From Schleiferiaceae bacterium (lineage in GTDB: Bacteria > Bacteroidota > Bacteroidia > Flavobacteriales > Schleiferiaceae): a stretch of 46,239 nt of DNA. A program made the translations under genes and the position numbers. Positions 43,564 to 46,239 of the stretch are shown in pieces. The number at the start of each line of letters is the position of its first letter. The first letter of the stretch is position 1. The stretch is from assembly GCA_022565875.1 (NCBI GenBank), contig JAIULY010000001.1:1-46239 (forward strand). Reading direction: 5' to 3'. The notes under the pieces were generated by a model that was given only the letters and a program-made list of their open reading frames with translations, made no database searches and was not told where the DNA came from.

Positions 43564-45078
43564 ATGAATACCAGTTTATCGTATTCCGTAGCGCTAATTA
43601 AGGACGCTTTTGAGCAGGAGTTCCAGCCAGGGACTTCAAAATACACAGCGTTATATAGAGCTATTAAAAAGAGCATTCTAAACAAGGATCTACCAGTGGA
43701 TTGGGTAATCCCAAGCACACGCAAATTAGCAACTTTATTGGGTTTCTCCCGCGCTACAGTCATAACCGCCTATGAATTACTGCAACTAGAGAAATTAATT
43801 GTTTCCAAAACGGGCTCAGGCTACCGTGTTGCAGGAACATTTGAGTTCATTGAACAAACCGTTAGCAACGATAACCATACAATTGTTGACAAAAAGTATC
43901 CCGAACTTAGTGTAAAGGGGCGAGCATTCTTAAATAATGTCTCCATTTTAAACCGAACAGAAAACAACACCATTCTCTTCAAACCAGGTTTACCTCCAAT
44001 AGATATTTTCCCTATTAATCGGTGGAAAAACTTATTAAACAACTACTGGCGATACATCAAATCAAGTGAGCTGTCCTACGGGCAATCTTCAGGAAGCTAT
44101 GAACTTAAGCAACAAATTTCAAACTACTTGAAAGTCAACCGGGCGGTGCACGTTTCTCCAGATCAAGTTGTTGTGGTTTCGGGTTCGTTGCAATCTATTT
44201 ACCTTACAGCTAGCGCATTAATTAATCATGGCGATGCCGTAGCCTTAGAGAATCCCACTTTTCCAAACGTTCACTCAATATTCAAAAGCTTCTCAGCAAC
44301 CTTATTGCCCGTTTCTTGTGATAGTGAAGGTTTGGATGTGCGAGACCTCCAAAAGTCTGCTTTAACACATCCGTTAAAACTAATTCATGTAACCCCAACC
44401 AATCACTACCCTCTCGGTATTCGTATGTCATTAAATCGAAGAAAAGAACTCTTAGAGTTTTGCTCAGAAACAGGAGCTTATATCTTAGAAAATGATTACG
44501 AACATGAAATTGGAAATCAGGACAACGCACTACCAACGCTATATGCATTGGACAACGATGCTCGGGTAATTTATTTGGGGACGTTTAATCGATTGTTGTA
44601 TCCTTCGATTCGGTTGGGTTTTATGGTTGTGCCAAAACAACTTGCGCCAGCAATAGGCGCTCTACAGGAACACTCACACCGATTTGTTTCGCCAGCAACA
44701 CAAATGGTAATGGGACAATTTATCGACAAAGGCTATTTGTATCAACATGTAAGCACTCTAAAAGAGGTAGGCCAGCAGCGTTTTGAATTATTTTTACATC
44801 TGCTCAGTGCCTATAATTTACCCATTACCATACTGCAAAAAGAGTTCCTCAGTTTGCATGTCGTTCTCCAATTTGAAAAAAGTGTCTCACAAAAAAAAGA
44901 ACAACAGATTGTTGCCGTATTGAAACAGGCTGGCATTGTTGTTTTTTCTCTTTCAAAATGCTTTGTGGCTACTCCAGTAAAGACAGGTTTGATTGTTGGT
45001 TTTGCGACCGTAAACACGACATTAATTAGAAAGAATGTCAAAACTTTGGCGCAGCTTCTCGCACAGTATTTGGCGTAA
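43564..45078 (+). CDS. MocR/GabR-type regulator lacking the PLP lysine
   Basis: A 504-aa protein with an N-terminal GntR-type winged helix (about 20-90: YRAIKKSIL, IPSTRKLATLLGFSRATVITAYELL, GSGYRV), a linker, and a class I aminotransferase-like domain (about 135-504). In MocR proteins this domain binds PLP through a Lys in the motif GTFSK. Here the motif is GTFNR (339-343), with Arg343 (codon CGA, 44590-44592) in place of the Schiff-base Lys. Other landmarks remain: VTPTNHYPLG, ENDYEHE with the Asp that contacts the pyridine nitrogen, and SIRLGF. It may bind a ligand or PLP non-covalently. It is divergent from the hydrolase-SLC13 operon, its likely target. Confidence 0.86.
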   Translation: MNTSLSYSVALIKDAFEQEFQPGTSKYTALYRAIKKSILNKDLPVDWVIPSTRKLATLLGFSRATVITAYELLQLEKLIVSKTGSGYRVAGTFEFIEQTVSNDNHTIVDKKYPELSVKGRAFLNNVSILNRTENNTILFKPGLPPIDIFPINRWKNLLNNYWRYIKSSELSYGQSSGSYELKQQISNYLKVNRAVHVSPDQVVVVSGSLQSIYLTASALINHGDAVALENPTFPNVHSIFKSFSATLLPVSCDSEGLDVRDLQKSALTHPLKLIHVTPTNHYPLGIRMSLNRRKELLEFCSETGAYILENDYEHEIGNQDNALPTLYALDNDARVIYLGTFNRLLYPSIRLGFMVVPKQLAPAIGALQEHSHRFVSPATQMVMGQFIDKGYLYQHVSTLKEVGQQRFELFLHLLSAYNLPITILQKEFLSLHVVLQFEKSVSQKKEQQIVAVLKQAGIVVFSLSKCFVATPVKTGLIVGFATVNTTLIRKNVKTLAQLLAQYLA

Positions 45079-45151
45079 CTGGTATGTTAAGTTTTTTTGG
45101 ATTGGTATTTTCCATCCTTAAACAAATCAGGAAGTTTGTAGGTATATTTTC

Positions 45152-45194
45152 TAGATAATGAAACTGTTATCTAAATTCTCTGACTCTCGGAGTC
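45152..45194 (+). promoter_or_regulatory. Two hairpins in the region before the last gene
   Basis: TAGATAA/TTATCTA (45152-45158 and 45167-45173) and GACTC/GAGTC (45182-45186 and 45190-45194, loop TCG) lie 27-69 bp before the ATG at 45221. They may form a leader structure or end the MocR transcript weakly. No TAnnTTTG box is clear. Confidence 0.35.
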
Positions 45195-45220
45195 TTTATG
45201 AAAATTTAAAACCCTCCAAA

Positions 45221-46239
45221 ATGAAAAGATTTACACTTTTACTTACCGCTTTGTTCCTTTCTTGGGGCATGATTTCCCAGAATGTATTTATGGTAGAACA
45301 CTTTGACTACCCGGCGAACACCCCGCTACAATCTAATGGCTGGACTGCTCACAGTGCGGGAACAACTAACCCCATTCAAGTGGAAGCCCCTGGGTTAGCT
45401 TGGTCACAAACGCCTTATTTAGGTAGCGGCATTGGCAATGCAGCCGCGGTAAATAATACAGGTAGTGATGAGAATTTGGCGCTTTCTGATTTGCAATTAG
45501 ATTCAGGTGCTGTTTACACCTCTTTCTTGGCACGTATGAATGGGGCTGTAACGACCACAGGTGTATTTTTTCATCTCGGTCAGTATAGCAACACATCAAC
45601 ACCTGACCCCTCGAATATTAGTAGTGCCTTTAGGGCTCGTTTGCACATGCTACCTGGAACCACAGCAGACAAGTATAAATTAGGGCTGACCTTTAATCAA
45701 GCCTCAGCCAGTGGCTCCGACATTACCACAGCAGAGTTTGACACTGGCACCACTTATTTGTACGTTATCAAATATGAATTTTTTCCCGGACCAAACAATG
45801 ACTCTGTTAGTTTATATGTTTTTGAGGATGGCGACATTATTGACCTGGAGCCTAGCACTCCCGTACTCGGGCCTTTTGGAGGAACGCAAAATGATTTAGC
45901 TTTCTTGCAGTTGGTGGCTCTACGTCAATTTAACGCGAACCAAAACACTACAATAGACGGCATCATTGTGCAAGACACATGGGATATGGTTCCAAATTTT
46001 ATTGCTGCCGAACCTCTAATTCCTGCCAACAACACTATGCTCCAGGTTACAGGCCCTATAGCCACTCCAGTAACAATTTCTTGGACTGCAGCGCAAAACA
46101 TTGGCACACCCATTACCTACGAGTGGCAACTTGCAGCACGTGCCGCCGGCAATTTTTCTACACCTTTGCTTGCGTTACCGGGTGACAACAGTGGCATAGA
46201 CACAACGCTTTCATTGACCATTGGCGCGATAGACGCGGC
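45221..46239 (+). CDS. Secreted surface protein, 3' end outside window
   Basis: The frame stays open from the ATG at 45221 to the window end, giving 339 residues of a longer protein. The signal peptide is MKRFTLLLTALFLSWGMIS, cleaved before QN. The following EHFDYPANTPLQSNGWTAHS, SGIGNAAAVNNTGSDENLAL and a jelly-roll-like region (to about 260) are typical of large Bacteroidota T9SS-exported proteins. An Ig-like segment starts near 265 (TISWTAAQNIG, YEWQLAA). A T9SS sorting domain is expected beyond the window but cannot be seen. An in-frame ATG at 45158 would add 21 residues before the signal peptide and is rejected. Confidence 0.75.
   Translation, partial: MKRFTLLLTALFLSWGMISQNVFMVEHFDYPANTPLQSNGWTAHSAGTTNPIQVEAPGLAWSQTPYLGSGIGNAAAVNNTGSDENLALSDLQLDSGAVYTSFLARMNGAVTTTGVFFHLGQYSNTSTPDPSNISSAFRARLHMLPGTTADKYKLGLTFNQASASGSDITTAEFDTGTTYLYVIKYEFFPGPNNDSVSLYVFEDGDIIDLEPSTPVLGPFGGTQNDLAFLQLVALRQFNANQNTTIDGIIVQDTWDMVPNFIAAEPLIPANNTMLQVTGPIATPVTISWTAAQNIGTPITYEWQLAARAAGNFSTPLLALPGDNSGIDTTLSLTIGAIDA

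Noticed and set aside
45158-45220. Earlier in-frame ATG of the last gene
   Set aside because: It would place 21 polar residues before a clear signal peptide and lies within a hairpin; the ATG at 45221 is the natural start.

Overview
The window looks like a chromosomal segment of a marine-type Bacteroidota, most likely near the Flavobacteriales. This is inferred from gene families, not from a marker gene. The pointers are a TonB-dependent receptor with a carboxypeptidase-like N-terminal domain, a PorV/PorQ-family protein, several large secreted proteins with type 9 secretion (T9SS)-like C-termini, a YfhO-type membrane protein, a bacterial GGGP-synthase homologue, and repeated TAnnTTTG promoter boxes a short distance before starts. 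Two of these boxes have a TTG/TTTG element 20 nt upstream, the Bacteroidota sigma-A pattern. I see no tRNA, rRNA, IS element, phage gene or CRISPR array.

Layout. 1-3.8 kb: the end of a DUF4412-type secreted protein, then a minus-strand operon (GGGP synthase, thiamine-binding YkoF-like protein, PnuC-type transporter, NadR-like kinase) with a Sfp-type phosphopantetheinyl transferase upstream. 3.8-5.7 kb: ahcY and a degenerate Rieske-like lipoprotein, facing each other across a shared hairpin. 5.8-14.7 kb: a surface triad of a 1207-aa TonB-dependent receptor, a 1350-aa secreted protein and a PorV-like barrel; a strong terminator and a perfect palindrome lie just before the PorV-like gene. 14.8-15.7 kb: greA, with a leader hairpin, and a HIT-family gene overlapping its stop codon by one base.

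15.8-29.4 kb is a cell-surface polysaccharide locus: three sulfotransferases, four glycosyltransferases or GT-C-like proteins, an FAD oxidoreductase of the UDP-galactopyranose-mutase-like group, an ABC exporter, and an MBOAT acyltransferase paired with an SGNH-like protein. The gene content points to a glycan that is sulfated and O-acylated. The minus-strand half (27632 down to 22328) is one tight operon. It is divergent from a GT-C-like gene, and the two head-to-head promoters appear to lie inside each other's coding regions.

29.4-33.1 kb: a small membrane protein and a 1001-aa T9SS-type secreted protein ending in a strong terminator. 33.1-33.9 kb: about 840 bp without a gene, holding a degenerate tandem array with a period of about 60 bp whose core is a hairpin with compensatory changes. 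33.9-40.1 kb: a plus-strand group of membrane GT2, YfhO-like protein, secreted D-Ala-D-Ala dipeptidase, MurG-like glycosyltransferase and a lipoprotein that looks like a catalytically dead Amidase_3 enzyme. 40.1-43.5 kb: a fructosamine-kinase-like gene, an SLC13/DASS transporter and an alpha/beta-hydrolase lipoprotein, all on the minus strand. 43.6-46.2 kb: a MocR/GabR-type regulator with Arg at the expected PLP-lysine position, and the start of a secreted surface protein that runs off the window.

The observations most worth follow-up are the MocR regulator without its PLP lysine, the pseudo-amidase lipoprotein, the receptor/secreted protein/PorV triad with its own operator-like palindrome, the sulfated-glycan locus, the structured 60-bp repeat array, the interlocked divergent promoters and the greA leader hairpin.
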